DNA of 64,000 bases from Phoenix dactylifera (Eukaryota > Streptophyta > Magnoliopsida > Arecales > Arecaceae): contig NC_052409.1 in NCBI RefSeq assembly GCF_009389715.1, forward strand, positions 3,189,275-3,253,274, given 5' to 3'. The notes under the pieces were generated by a model. That model worked only from the letters and a program-made list of their open reading frames with translations, was not told where the DNA came from and did not search any database. Position 1 is the first letter of the stretch, and each line of letters begins with the position of its first letter. Below, piece by piece: positions 12,321-24,800 of this stretch. The position numbers and the translations under genes are program-made.

Positions 12321-14060
12321 AATCTTGACTTCTTTCCTGCTTCTCTTCATAACAACTTAATTCAATTTTGCTCGGGTTGTGTGGAAATTTCTACTATATA
12401 TTATACTTGAGTAAGTTTTCTAAATCCATGCTGAATCCTTCAGTCAAAAAAAAAATCCATATCAAATCCAAAAACAAGAAAAAGAGGACTATGAACATGT
12501 CAGATACTTTAGAGATTGAAAGAAAAACCTGATTTACATAGGTAGATTGATTTTTTTTTGTTTTCATTCCTAAGCCTTATGTCTTGGATTGGTTAATGGG
12601 TTCTAAGCCTCCAATGCCACCTATAGTTGTTATACCAAATGATCTAAACTGAAATCTTGGCTGCATCAAGGTTGGGAGGGTTGGAGGTAATTGGAGGACT
12701 ACTTCCTGTTATATGGTCCATTGCTACCGTCCCTTCTGCCAAAAGGAGGTAACGCATGTTATTGATCGCATGACTATGATATGGGTAGCCACGCATTGGT
12801 CAAGTTGCTTCGGCCTATTTAGCACTGCTTTAAATTGTACAACTTTGACACCCTATGGATGGTAAATAGATGAAGTCAATCGTATGCTTAATTTGAATGG
12901 AGCGAAACCAAGACCATATGAATTTATACATGCAAAATCTAGCTTAGGGCCTGTTATCTACCAAAACTCGGATCAATTCTACTATGTTCTAAGATCTAGA
13001 TGAACCTCAATCAGTTGTTTAGCTAATTCTGGGAACAGAAAAAATAAGAACAGGATATCAGCCTTGCCCTTGTGCCAGTTGCTTGCATGCACGCACAAAT
13101 TCATTCCTTGTATAAACCCGATCATAATCGTTTAGCTAATTCCGAGAACAGAGAAAATAAAAGCAATATGCCAACCTCCTTGTGCAATTTCATCATATAT
13201 GCACATGCACGCGTATGTGCACACCCCACAAGCATCCACATGCCTATGTGCGCACGCACGAACCCCTTCCTGGTATAAATTGGTTTAAGTTTGTGCGAGA
13301 AACCTGATTGAATTTTCGATAGAAATCGAGCTTGTTAGCCTCCTTAGTCTATTTTCTACTAAAAGTCTATGTTGAACTATAAAATGAAAATAGAACCTTT
13401 TTCTTTTCTCCCACAAAAATTAGGCTGAAGAGGGATTGGGTTAATATAGACCTAGCTTAAATAGACTGTGTAATCTATGATCCTATAGAAAATCCATCCC
13501 AATCTTGTTAGATTTCCTAAATAGATCTTTAAACGATAAAATTATTTTACCTAATTTTTCCCCTATAGAATGATAAATGTTGTTTAAACAGTAAAAAAAA
13601 TGTTATCTGATTCCTCCCTTCCTGCCATTTTTTCGAGAAAAGTATCTCATTGAGCTCCATCGGACAAGCATAACGAAGCTCCCATATAAGCTACAGAAAC
13701 TAGATTTGAGAATCACAAAAATACCCAGATTGGGTGATTCATTACCTTATCCATTTGTTTCACTGATAAACAAAATCATATCTTTAAAGGCAAATAATAC
13801 AGTAAAAAATTCTAAAAAGCCTACATGAAAGGACTGCAAGCCAACAAAAAGCTACACAATTTTATGGGTCATCCTTTAGACCATGTCTACCTTCTATCTT
13901 CCATCTCCGACTGCTGGCGAACAAGCATGATAGAATGAAAAGGCCCTGGCACTGTTCTAAAAAACATCAAGCGCCACGAACACTCTCCAATAGCTTCAAA
14001 AATTACATGACTGAGGCCTCCTCAATCATAGCAAAACAAGCAAAAGCAGCCTCAATTTAC
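12321..14060. other. Intergenic spacer between RPB4 and the C3H17-like gene
   Basis: No gene is visible. A diverged direct repeat begins with TTTAGCTAATTC at 13017 and 13131; both copies contain GCATGCACGCAC-like and CCTT..TGGTATAAA or CCTTGTATAAA segments. The right end from about 13860 probably holds the 3' UTR of the minus-strand gene at 14061. Confidence 0.45.
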
Positions 14061-15842
14061 CTACACACAACAAAGCAAGGCAGCAACCTTTTTAGCAAAG
14101 TCATCCTCATCATCAGACTCATCTCCATCCTCTGCGTATACATTCTCATCATATTCAGTTTTCAGGTCCCCGCCCTCAACAGCCTCATGATCAGACTCTC
14201 CATATCTTTGGTCATAGTATTCCAGCTCTTGATCTTCCATAGCATCCACTACCATATGATCTTTTGGTTCAAACGTATCTTCTTTAGCTGAAGAACGACC
14301 ATCGTAGATTGATCCCTCTTCTTCTTCCTCCTTGGCTGTTCTATCCTCGTGTTCTTCAAGGCAGCTGACATTGTCATTGCCATCTTTCTTGGCTTCTACC
14401 GGAAGAATGGACTGCACATCTGATAAAGCAGCTGAAACAGAACCACCTGCTGCCTCTTCTCCATCTCTTCGATCAATTTCATCTCCACTGCTTGCACCAC
14501 TCGCAGATGCTGCATCTCTTTTTCTCTTAAGAATGATGCTCAGTGGCTTCGGACCTTCAAACGAGAGAGAATCTTTAGAATCCTGAAGCACCGCAACTTT
14601 TGCAGACTTCATATTATTCAGTTCTAGAGGAGCAGCAGCACTAGTACTCTTGGTTGACAACTCTTGAGAATTCTCCATAACCTTTGGACCTTTCAGCTCT
14701 GCAAGACTCTTTGGACCAGCAAAATCTAGGGAGCCTGTATCATCTCTTCTAGTTAGCTTTACCACAGTACTCCTTGCATCTGCAGGGAACTCCTCATTTG
14801 ATCTCCATCTTACTCTTTCATGATGTCTCCCCCGATAATTTATTGGTCTGGCTGGTGACAATCTGCCTCGAGGTCTTCCTCTATTTCCGTCATTCTCAGA
14901 TCGCAAATCATTTGGGATGTCAGGTGAAGACCTCCCAGAGAGTGTTATTCTTCCTTGCAGGCGAGTGCTTATGGAGCTCCGAGGAATTTGTCTTTGATTT
15001 CTGTGGGAATGATGACCATGCCCTCTCTCCTCAATATAGCAATCATCCCTCTGGTAGGGCTCACCACGGCCATCAGGGCTAACAGCCGATATTGAACCAT
15101 TAAGTCTTCTTTGCTTCAATGGTCGACGACACAAATCTGATCTATCCCTCTCATTATGATTGGCATCCCTCCACCTCCTTCCAGATGGTGGTCTTTCCAA
15201 AATCCTCTCAGAAATTCTGCATGACTCCCAGCCATAGGTATCATGTGCCTGTCCATAGTTTTTTTCCCAACTGTGAACTTTAGAACTATGCCAAACGAGT
15301 AATTTATGAAATTTATCATCAACTAACAAGACATTGCTCTAGATTTTATACAGCAGCAAGATCAGAAAGAGAATCAGTCAAGCAGATTATAGGGGAAACA
15401 ATAAGGCATTTTAAATCAGTTCGAAGAATCAAATTTTGAAAATCAAAAAAAAAAAAAATCATCAAAGATATGCGTTAAAGGTTGATCTGATTTATCTCAA
15501 ATGACCACTTAAGCCAATCATGTATTCCAAAATCCAATCAGGCATCAGTTCCCAAGATTCATGCACGAGAACCCAAATAATATACAAAACCGATCAAATT
15601 CAACCAAAATCAAGTTAAGATAGCACCAAAAGAACACGAAGCAAAAAGGAGAATCAAACTATAACATAACAAGAACAAAAGGTTTGAAACAAGAAAGGCA
15701 CCTTATTGCAGGTCAATGGCGACGCCAGGAAGTACACGCAGTCGGTGTTCCTCTTCAGCGCCTCATCCTCCGCCGTCGACGGGCGGATCCCCACCCGCCC
15801 ACCGCCGCTCTTCATCCCCTTCCTTCTTGTCCCTTTCCACAC
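14061..15842 (-). pseudogene. CCCH zinc-finger protein, C3H17-type, lacking its finger exons
   Basis: Two exons of the plant family typified by Arabidopsis C3H17 (At2g02160) are present. Exon 1 (15842 or 15815 to 15702) ends in RNTDCVYFLASPLTCNK, the start of the first CCCH finger with only its first two cysteines, at a good donor AAG|GTGCCT. The other exon (15270-14061) follows the acceptor TTCACAG and encodes 402 residues of the C-terminal half: an Arg/Ser-rich region, SLDFAGPKSLAELKG, SFEGPKPLSIILKRKR and an acidic tail ending in DESDDEDDFAKK. In the family, exons with the remaining finger residues and the other fingers lie between these two. The 431 bases here hold no such exon. Exon 1 ends in phase 0, but the last exon needs two preceding bases, so direct splicing shifts frame. 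The gene therefore looks broken by loss of internal exons, unless they lie elsewhere or the assembly has collapsed. A product starting inside the last exon is possible but unsupported. Confidence 0.65.
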
Positions 15843-16560
15843 AAGAACCCAACAATCGGAACAAAGATCGAGCTGCTCCGATGGCGATCAAAGACGGAGA
15901 CCGAGGCGCAAAAATCCGCAGATCAGGGCAGAGAACAGGAAACAAACGGACAAACGGATTCAATAACCAGATCGAGGCATTGGAGGAGACGGTGGGAGGA
16001 GAGATTGGGTATCAAGAATCGAAGAGAGAAGGTTTTTGATTTATGCGAGGGTTTTCAAACTTTCTTGGAGCCTTTTAGCCTTATATCATCGACGGGGCTT
16101 AGCTGGAGCTTTACACTTTTGGCAATGGCCTACCCTGTTACTAATTATTACTTTTTACCACTATTGCAGAGAGAATTTAGATATAAAGGGAAAGAGGAGG
16201 GGTAGGTTTTGTTATTAAGTGGTGGGTTGGGGGTCTATTGTTGTGGCGTTGGGAAGAGGTGTTCCCGCCCGGCCAAGATGACGTTGGAGTCAGCTTGGTG
16301 CGCGAAGGGGGTGCCACGTGCCAGGGTTTAGGTGGTGTTCCGATTCCGATTCGGGTTTGGATTTGGTCGGGTTTTAACTCATGTTTCTTTTCTTGTAGTC
16401 AGAGTCGGATCCATACACGGAGTGCACAACGACCCGATCCAACGGTCTTGCCGGTCAAAACCGACCGAAACCACAAGTCCAATGCTTTTCTTCTTCTTCT
16501 TTTTTCCCAGTCCAAAATAGGAAAATTAAACTAGCTGGTCTCAACGAGACCTGGTTTTAT
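15843..16560 (-). promoter_or_regulatory. Upstream region of the C3H17-like gene
   Basis: This GC-richer stretch lies 5' of the minus-strand exon 1 and probably contains its leader and promoter. A CCACGTGCC G-box core sits at 16314-16322. Several overlapping open frames here are compositional and show no family resemblance. Confidence 0.4.
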
Positions 16561-18060
16561 GGTTTTCAAACCAAATTTGCAATTGGTTAAAGATTCTGTT
16601 AGTCTTGATTTTTTGTTAGTGTCTAGATGCTGAGGAGATTTTAGAAGATGGTGGTTGGTTGCGTATTGTATTTCAAATGTACATTTTCATGAAAATAGAC
16701 AGAATATTATTTTATAGAACATTACATCCATTAATCATAGTATTAATTTGATAAGAGACATGATAATATTTTAATAACACTCTTTATGACAATGATGCAT
16801 GTTATTATAATATTATTTTAATTTTTCATTACAGAGTGATGTAATATATTGTGATATAATATAATATTAAAATATTATAATAAAAATACAATAATATAGT
16901 ATAATATTATAATATGATAATATTACACTATTGTAATGTCATAATGTTATGATATTGTAATATTGTAATAGCATAATAATTTAGTATTACGCAATATTAT
17001 ATTTCTAGTCTTATTAAGTAATATGTGACCATGTAGCAGCATCATAAAAAATGTCAGCATAAGATGTCAATGCAATATGCATATATTTCTATTCCAGTAT
17101 ATTACCATCACCGCACATATTACAAAGAAGATATATAATATAATATGATAAATATTTAATATTATATATACTATGCTATTTGTATTATAAATAATAATTT
17201 CTTGATAGGTTTGTCCATTATGTGTATTATATTTCATGATTATATATGATTAACCATGCGACGGTATGTATCATTTATGACAAATTGTGGGCTCCAAATT
17301 GAAGCCGACTTGATGATTATTGTAAGATCAAAACTATTTACTAGTACGTAATGCAGCAATAATATCTAAGTTATATTATTATATTAGGATCGATTGTTTC
17401 GCATATGGGCGGATGTGATCCATCATACATGTACAAAGTCCAACCTAGAGGTCAGCCAAGTCCTAAAAGGGTATTGGTCCACAGGAAAAGTTATTTGTAA
17501 AGCATAAATTGCCTGAATGATTGGGTACGTCAACGGCCGGAAAGAAGACTATTATCCAAGTACCGAAAGCCTTTGGTATTTGGAGGTTTGAAGGAAAATA
17601 AATTTGCTAGGTGAGATGGTCTCAGATGTTGATTGATGATGCACATACTATGATCTATGACTGGTAGAAAATACATTAAAAAAGCAAACATAGTTATAAA
17701 AGTAACACACATTAAGATAATTATATAGTTTGATTGTAATCAGTACAAGATTATAAATAAATTGACGGGTAATATATTCTATTGTAATCCAAATTTTCTT
17801 GTCTCATTGGATTCACGTACAGTGGATTTTGACGGTCGGAAGGCAAAAGTTGTCCAACTTTCACAAGCTGGTCTCGTGTGGGATGTTTGGAAATCCAGGC
17901 TTCCATCAGATACTACAAAAAAATTATGCGGTTTTACAGTAATCCTTTTGGCCATAGCCGAGTATTGGAGAGGCAAAATTAGCCTAAATCCGCGATGCAT
18001 GAATGCATGCCGACCTTTGGGGAGAAGAAACGGGCCAACTCCTGGATGCAATCTCATGTT
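16561..18060. other. AT-rich spacer
   Basis: From about 16670 to 17400 the sequence is extremely AT-rich, with repeated self-complementary TAATATTATAATATT words (dense at 16850-17010). This could be a degenerate AT microsatellite or a matrix-attachment-like region; no ends can be set. The part from 17400 to 18060 is of normal composition and shows nothing I recognise. Confidence 0.45.
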
Positions 18061-20864
18061 CTGAGGGAAGATTTCTCAGAAGCACAAAAAGAGAACTGAA
18101 TATCCAAAACACTAGAACCTACAAGGTCGTTGCTGATTATGGGCAGTTAATACAAGAAATGAGTCGAGAATATTAATGGTCACTGAGCAAAATTAAGGAC
18201 AGCAAGTACTTATAGAGAGACTAATACTGCAGAAACTGATTGTGAAAGCAGAACGATGGAGTTCTAACAGCAGATGCTGTATTGTATCCATATATTACAA
18301 AACTAGATTTTACCAACTGTCCTCTGCTCGCCGGTATGCAAGACTTATGATGCTGATAGCATGCTCGGAGGATGCGTTTCACATACTAAGGTGAACCTGC
18401 AAAAATAAAAACCAATCGAGCAAGATGTTACCGAAATTGTCAGGCATGAATGTTCATAAAATAATGTTCATTTTTTTTTTTCTGGTTTTTGTATGCCCAA
18501 TCTTAATCATTCATCTAAATATTTCAGAGTAAGCATGAGCATAAACATTCTTCAGCACTGATATGTTAAGGTTCGATATTAATGGAAATCAAAACACCAA
18601 GACAAGAAATTATAAAGGGGGTTTTAGAATTAAAATTAGTGAAGCCAGCTGGACCTATGTCGGCCAGTTGGCACTCCTCTCCTTAGCAGAGAGGTCCTGG
18701 ATTCCACTTCGGATGGTGGCAGGCCCACTATTTTTTGCAGGAAAAACAAGTTGAGCCAGTCGATAGTAAGTAACTGAGTGAGGGATCAAACTAATGACCC
18801 AATTGTATATATAGTTCAATAGATTGGGATTTACCACTCTAAGATTCTGAAGAGTTCATTTGAGCATGATGTTGATTGCTAGTCTCAATCATGTATAATC
18901 GACCCATAATTCAGGCCAAACATCACCAACCTTGCCATGGCCAGTGCTCCCATGAGGTACAAAGCCATACTTACACAGAATATAAGCTTTCTTAATTATA
19001 GATAAATAAAATGTTCTACCATCAAGAATTGTCATCTTTTGAATGTCTAACTCTCCCAGAAAAACTGTGCTATATTCTCCTATATCATGTCAATTATACT
19101 ATCGCTTATTGCTTCAGTATCCTAGAACATACAAGGTTCTACAATACACTCCCAATACCTGCAGCTGTTGACTAGAAAAACTAGCATATATCATGCAAAA
19201 TGGTTCAGCATATGCAAAATTTCAATACTGATTGGAATCTTCAAACTCGCCTTGACAGCTACGAAGTCCAGACTTTTCATTAATAATAGAGCAGATTCTC
19301 TAAAATGCTCATAAAACATAAACTATCTATCAGGACTGAACAAATTTTATCCCATGCTGCTATCATGAACATCACAATTGCAAGTAATTTTCTAAAAGAA
19401 ACAGCAAGTCTAGGACATGGTGGATAGATTAGATACAAGAATACTTGAGAAATCTTAGCAGTAGCATCCGCAAAGGTACAGTAAGGAATTCATTTAAGAG
19501 TTTTGTGATGTTCAACACATGGGCCAGAGACAGCCTTGGTGACAAGGGCGTTCATATAAATGGTTCCAAGGACAAAGGCAACGGGCAGAAGGGATTTGAA
19601 AATAACAGTTATCTTAGAGGATCTGGGTTTGGATACAATTTAATACCCAACTAGTATTTACAAAGCCAATCAGAATAGATAGGATAAAACAGTTGTTTCC
19701 ATGAACGTGGAATGCTTTCATTTGCAGATTAATATTCTTACACCTAGTCATCTGATAATAGTAATGAGCATCATGTACTCATTTAAATCATCAAGAGAAG
19801 TTTAAATGATTTAAGATGCTAGCCTCTAAGTTAAATTCTATAAGTGATCAGATTTAGCATGCTTGAAATATGCTATGCCTCACAGGAACAAGCCTAACAA
19901 AATAATGGTGATAATATGTTTCCAGATTAGATATTATACCCTCAATTTGCAAAAGATGCTTCACATAATAGGTCGCAAATTGCAGGCATCACTCATTTAG
20001 TTGATTTAGGAACTTTTTCCAGTGATCTGCTCATAATGTTAATAGTAGTCTGAATCTATTTTAGTGCCAAAACAGCCCAATATTAACTGCTTCACCTCCT
20101 GGGGAGTTTAGCACCTCTAAAGGGCTGAAGATTTGCAAGGCATGTATGATGCAATTTAGGACATCACATCTAGCTATTCTATGACACCCAATTCCTCAAG
20201 CAATAAATCATATTTCTTCCTTATCAGAGTATCGCATAATGATTCAGAGAGCATTCAAGGATGTCTTTAATTTTTTTGGTTATGAAAAGCAACGCCAAAA
20301 GTGTGATTCTGATCGGAAAAGTTTTATAGTTTATTGGATAAACCATTTTTGATTTGTATATCTTTATCAGGCTACTCTTGTTCAATTGATATGAGACATT
20401 TCCTAGCTGCATAACATTTAATAGTTAGTTTATTTATCCATAACTTCTTCCATATGGATGGAACTGGCGAACAAGGAAATGTAATCTTGTACTCCTCAAA
20501 CTCCTCGTGAATGAGTTTGCCTTGATTACTTTTCTGTCAGCTTTACTATTCCTCCCTGAAAATGTTGGGACAGTATTGATATGCACTATATTTTGACAGG
20601 CTTGATCAGAAGTTCAATTTGTGTGAAAGATACATGTCCACACGATAATTAATTCCATTCAGTCGTTGTCCTGTGTTAAGGCTTGTGAGTAGAAGTTGCA
20701 TGGTTGTGGATGGTACTATGACAGAAGAAGTCTCATGCTTGGTTGAATAGAACATTATACACTACAAAAAGCAAGTAGCCAAGTGCAAGATAACAATGAA
20801 TGACTATACTTACATGTGTGCAGATATAACATGCCATTTTTTGTTTTCTTTCAATTTGAGATGA
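18061..20864 (-). other. ARF 3' untranslated region with a 2.4 kb 3' UTR intron
   Basis: After the ARF stop codon (20867-20865) a strong donor, ACACAT|GTAAGT, occurs with GT at 20815-20814. The best matching acceptor is TTTTTGCAG|GTTCACC at 18398-18397, placing a terminal non-coding exon from 18396 down to roughly 18060. The inferred intron (20815-18397) is about 2.4 kb. The stop codon sits about 50 bases upstream of the exon junction, right at the usual threshold for nonsense-mediated decay. This is inference from splice-site quality only. The intron holds a tRNA-derived SINE candidate at 18645-18830. Confidence 0.5.
18645..18830 (+). mobile_element. SINE candidate, tRNA-derived
   Basis: GGCCAGTTGGCACTCCTCTC resembles a pol III A box region, followed by TTAGCAGAGAGGTCCTGGAT, which reads like the anticodon stem and T-arm (B box) of a tRNA. 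The rest is unrelated to a tRNA body, and the acceptor stem does not pair, so it is not a functional tRNA gene. The 3' end and target duplication are unclear. Confidence 0.4.
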
Positions 20865-21780
20865 TTAACAGGGCTCAGTTGCCTGCTTTCCCATCTCCTG
20901 CACATCCTCAGGTGAAAGTATCTTGATATACCACACGTTGTTCACAAATGACCTGTGTTAAGGGCCAAATAAATTTGTTGTATCAGAGAATGTATAAGCA
21001 AGCAAACCAGCTGCATAAATACATAAGTTGCTAGAAGCTATATTCAATATATATAGACCGAAGTATTAACTCTTGAAACTATTGAACATGCAAAATGCTA
21101 CAGCATTACATGAGCTAGAGCCCAGTGATTTCAAGGCAGTTCTTAGCAAAAAGAAATACTTAATCATATTCCAGATCACCATAACCCTGTTATTTTGGAA
21201 AACAGATTGCCAGGTTGAAAACCTAATAACCTAACACTCTACTCATCGTATTGAACCTTAACTTTCCTCTTTGTCTTTCTGTTCTGGTCATCGATAGAAT
21301 AATTTAATAGAATAATTATATTAGAAAACCCACACCCGTACCTCTTCTTAATATTTATATTCGCTTAGAAAACCTAATAACCTAACACTCTACTCATCGT
21401 ATTGAACCTTAACTTTCCTCTTTGTCTTTCTGTTCTGGTCATCGATAGAATAATTTAATAGAATAATTATATTAGAAAACCCACACCCGTACCTCTTCTT
21501 AATATTTATATTCGCTTAAAACTTCCTTCAGGGTTGTGAGCTTATACTTTAGCAATTTGTATATATGAGAATAAAATTTTTAATACTTGACAGTTGATAT
21601 TTCATTATTTTTTTAATAATTACTCTTATTAATTGCTGCCAATAGTTACTTTTTCATTCAACTATAATTCATACTAGAGTTGACGCCTTGAATAGCAGAA
21701 TCCGTTGCTTTAGTTTGTCACCTAACAAATATGCTCTAGCGTAAAATACCTCACACGTCTGTTACAATTTTTGTTAAGCC

Positions 21781-21824
<44 letters not shown>

Positions 21825-24800
21825 ACTTGTCCTATTATGCATCAGTTAAAAAAGGGCGAATTCTCCTTGATAACCACACTTCTCAACTTAAAACTAGTTC
21901 TTGCTAAAATTTCCAAAGGATGATTTTGTATAAAAGATTATAGCAAAATCTTTAAGAAAAGTAAGAGAAGACCAGAGTTTTTCATTATAGCATGCTGCAG
22001 ACACAGAGGATCAAACTGGGGTGCTTGGTCATATTGAGAGGGACTACTGTTTCCTAATTCCGACTCATTGCCAAAGGAGTCTGTCACTCAAAAACCCTTG
22101 TTTCTCTTTGCTCTCTTGACTAATGAGAATATTAGACTCCTTTTTGGGAGTCCTTTGATGTTGGGACTCCAGTAGAGTATCCAGCCTGTTTTTATTCTAA
22201 GCCTTCAGACTGTATCTGCAAGGAATTCTCTCAGGTTTCTTTTTCTGAGTTGGGATGCACAGTGGTAGCCAAGCTCCTCTTTTCTCTTTTTTTTTCTCTC
22301 TCCACTTCTGTTCACATGCTTGAGAGGAAGCATCTAAGGAGCCAAATGAAGTAGTACAGTCCTCATAAGTGACTAGACACCTCTTCCCTTCTTCTCCTTT
22401 CCATTTTGAGACTCCACTAGCGCAATATTAACATAGCTGGTCAATTATTGAAGACATTATGATGGGAATCTTCACAACTAGAAAACTTGCAATTTTCTTC
22501 AATTAGATCTTGGCTGTCCACTTGGCAGCTTGTTGATGATGGAACCTCCAAACTATAACCCTTGTTGCAGTACCAAAGTGCAGATCTTTCCAACTGACGA
22601 TTCTTGAAACAATGTAACTTCCAATAGGCAGTTGCATCATGATGGGGATCTTTGATACAATGTCTTGTTACCTTTCCTTTCGCTTTTCCTATCATGTCTG
22701 CCGATTTGATGTACTTCTTTTGATGTGAGTTTAGATTCCACTTTGCTAAGACCTATGTGGAACAATTTTGGGTCTACCAGCAGCATAACACCAAAGAGGA
22801 CTTCTTTGAAGCCAGCCTCCAAGACCACTTTCTAGGAGCATCAACCCTTATGGATATTCATCGGGTTTCAGCCCATAGACTGTTGAGGCTTAAAGTAGAT
22901 ACCCGTACTTTCTTGCAACATTGACCTAGTCTCAATTGTAAGGATGCTCATGGACCACCTGGCTCCCAGATGAAAATATAGACAGTACCTGGAGAGTCCA
23001 GAGTACCTCCATCTTACCACATTTTCCTGAATTATAAGACATTCTGAATGGATTTTTCAATGTTCTTTCACAGATTTTATTGCAAATAAGAAAAAGAAAT
23101 ACTTTTTTTTGGCCAATTCTTATAACTGAATCGCAAATCAAGGCCTACAAAACTCTTCCTTTAGTTAGTTGTTTCATATCATGTCCAGTCTGTCGCTCTT
23201 TAATCTTTTGAATCTCCAACCTTTTCTTGAATTTCTTTCACATTTTCCTGAATTATAAGACATTCTGAATGGATTTTCCAATGTTCTTTCACAGATTTTA
23301 TTGCAAATAAGAAAAAGAAATACTTTTTTTGGCCAATTCTTATAACTGAATCGCAAATCAAGGCCTACAAAACTCTTCCTTTAGTTAGTTGTTTCATATC
23401 ATGTCCAGTCTGTCGCTCTTTAATCTTTTGAATCTCCAACCTTTTCTTGAATTTCTTTCACATTTTGTCTATCATCCTTGAGAAAGTAATTCCAGAAGTC
23501 TTTAACATTTTTACCACTGAGTGTCCTGAGTCAAAAGGCTATCTATACTGCTAGTTTCCATTTATCATATATGTTTCCTTATTTCCAGACATTCAATTGA
23601 TGGACACTCAATGACAGCAAGCAGGTTCTCTAGGAAAGCTATATGACAATGGTCACACTGAATTACATAACCTATAAGACAGATTTTCTTTAAACAAAGA
23701 ACAACTTGAACAGCAGATATATCACAAGCAAGCAGAAAGCATATTATGAAATTTCAATCAAATTTCTGAAAATGGAACTTCTAGCTTAATATAGCTACAA
23801 CTGTTTTAAGTATTCTTACTCCCATGGGTCGTCTCCAAGGAGAAGCACATCATTCTCCCTGTCGACAAAAACAAGCTGCCAGCCTGATCTCAGAGGGTCT
23901 TCCAACCGACCCTTAATACCAAACATCTGACTCAGCTCCTCACGTAGTTCATCATAGCTGTTGAACCGGGTGATGTCCAGTGATCTCCCTACTGATCCCG
24001 ACTTGTATACCTGCATATGGAAACCAGAAGTTTTAGTCTGAAAGATTTGGATTATAGCGTCTTGGGAGGATCTTTCTTGCTCCTCTTACCTTGACAAAAG
24101 TTTTGGTTGTTGGATCAGCCTCTTCTGCATTTTGCAGCACACCAGATGACTCTTTCAGGCTACCATAAATAGAATTTTGAAGACTTGAGGAAGCATATGG
24201 CATTGTAGATATATCATTGTCAATAGAATTTGTGCGTAGACCAGGAACTGCATGAGAGAGGAGGGAGGAAGAATCTATATTAACACCAAACAGGGTGTGG
24301 TTCTGCATATCTAAAGAACTATTTTCAGTTCCCACAGAACCATCCTTCCCAGGGAATGATGGAAGCAAAATTGTGTTGCCAAAAGTAGTGGACTGTGACA
24401 TCGTAAATTTTGGTTCCCATGTTTGCTGATTCTGCTCACTCATCATTGGTTGACCAAGTCTTGCTAAGTCCAAAATATTTGAACTTCCTTCTGGGTAAGC
24501 AGAGCCTAACATACTCTGAACACAGCTAGATGTCATGACTGTTGAGAAGTTCACACTTGAATCAGGAAATTCTAATTTTTCGCACAACTGCAATGGCAGA
24601 GGTGACTGCAGTTGTTGCACATGAGTTCCAGGTATCTGATACGATTCTGGGTAAGTGTGTGTATGTTGAACCTGCTTCTGGTTATTAAGTGATTGCTGCA
24701 GTTGCTGTTGTAGAACGTTGTGTGTTAGGATCTCTGAAATTTTTGGTGACCGAGGACTGATTATCTGTTGCTGACATGCTTGCTGGATGATTTGCTGCTG

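Larger units (their letters stand above)
20953..23819 (-). other. ARF intron 13, with tandem duplications
   Basis: This 2.9 kb intron separates the two PB1 exons. It contains an exact 151-base tandem duplication (21217-21518), a 36-base A-run (21788-21823) and a near-exact 220-base tandem duplication (23018-23458). The part from about 22440 to 22860 has minus-strand open frames of 84 and 63 codons with weak retroelement-like composition, which I could not assign. Confidence 0.7.

Noticed and set aside
15684-16205. Plus-strand open frame of 173 codons with a 107-codon frame overlapping it
   Set aside because: It lies antisense to the C3H17-like exon 1 and its leader, is rich in simple Pro/Arg/Ser composition in all frames, and resembles no protein family.
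17762-18064. Opposed frames of about 100 and 92 codons
   Set aside because: Neither resembles a known protein, and they mirror each other on the two strands; chance open frames in a spacer.
18660-18730. Possible tRNA gene
   Set aside because: A- and B-box-like words are present but no acceptor stem or complete cloverleaf forms; called a SINE candidate instead.
22441-22828. Minus-strand frames with a Cys/His-containing segment resembling a retroelement zinc knuckle
   Set aside because: The spacing of cysteines and histidines does not fit CX2CX4HX4C, and no flanking retroelement domain was found; left unassigned within ARF intron 13.
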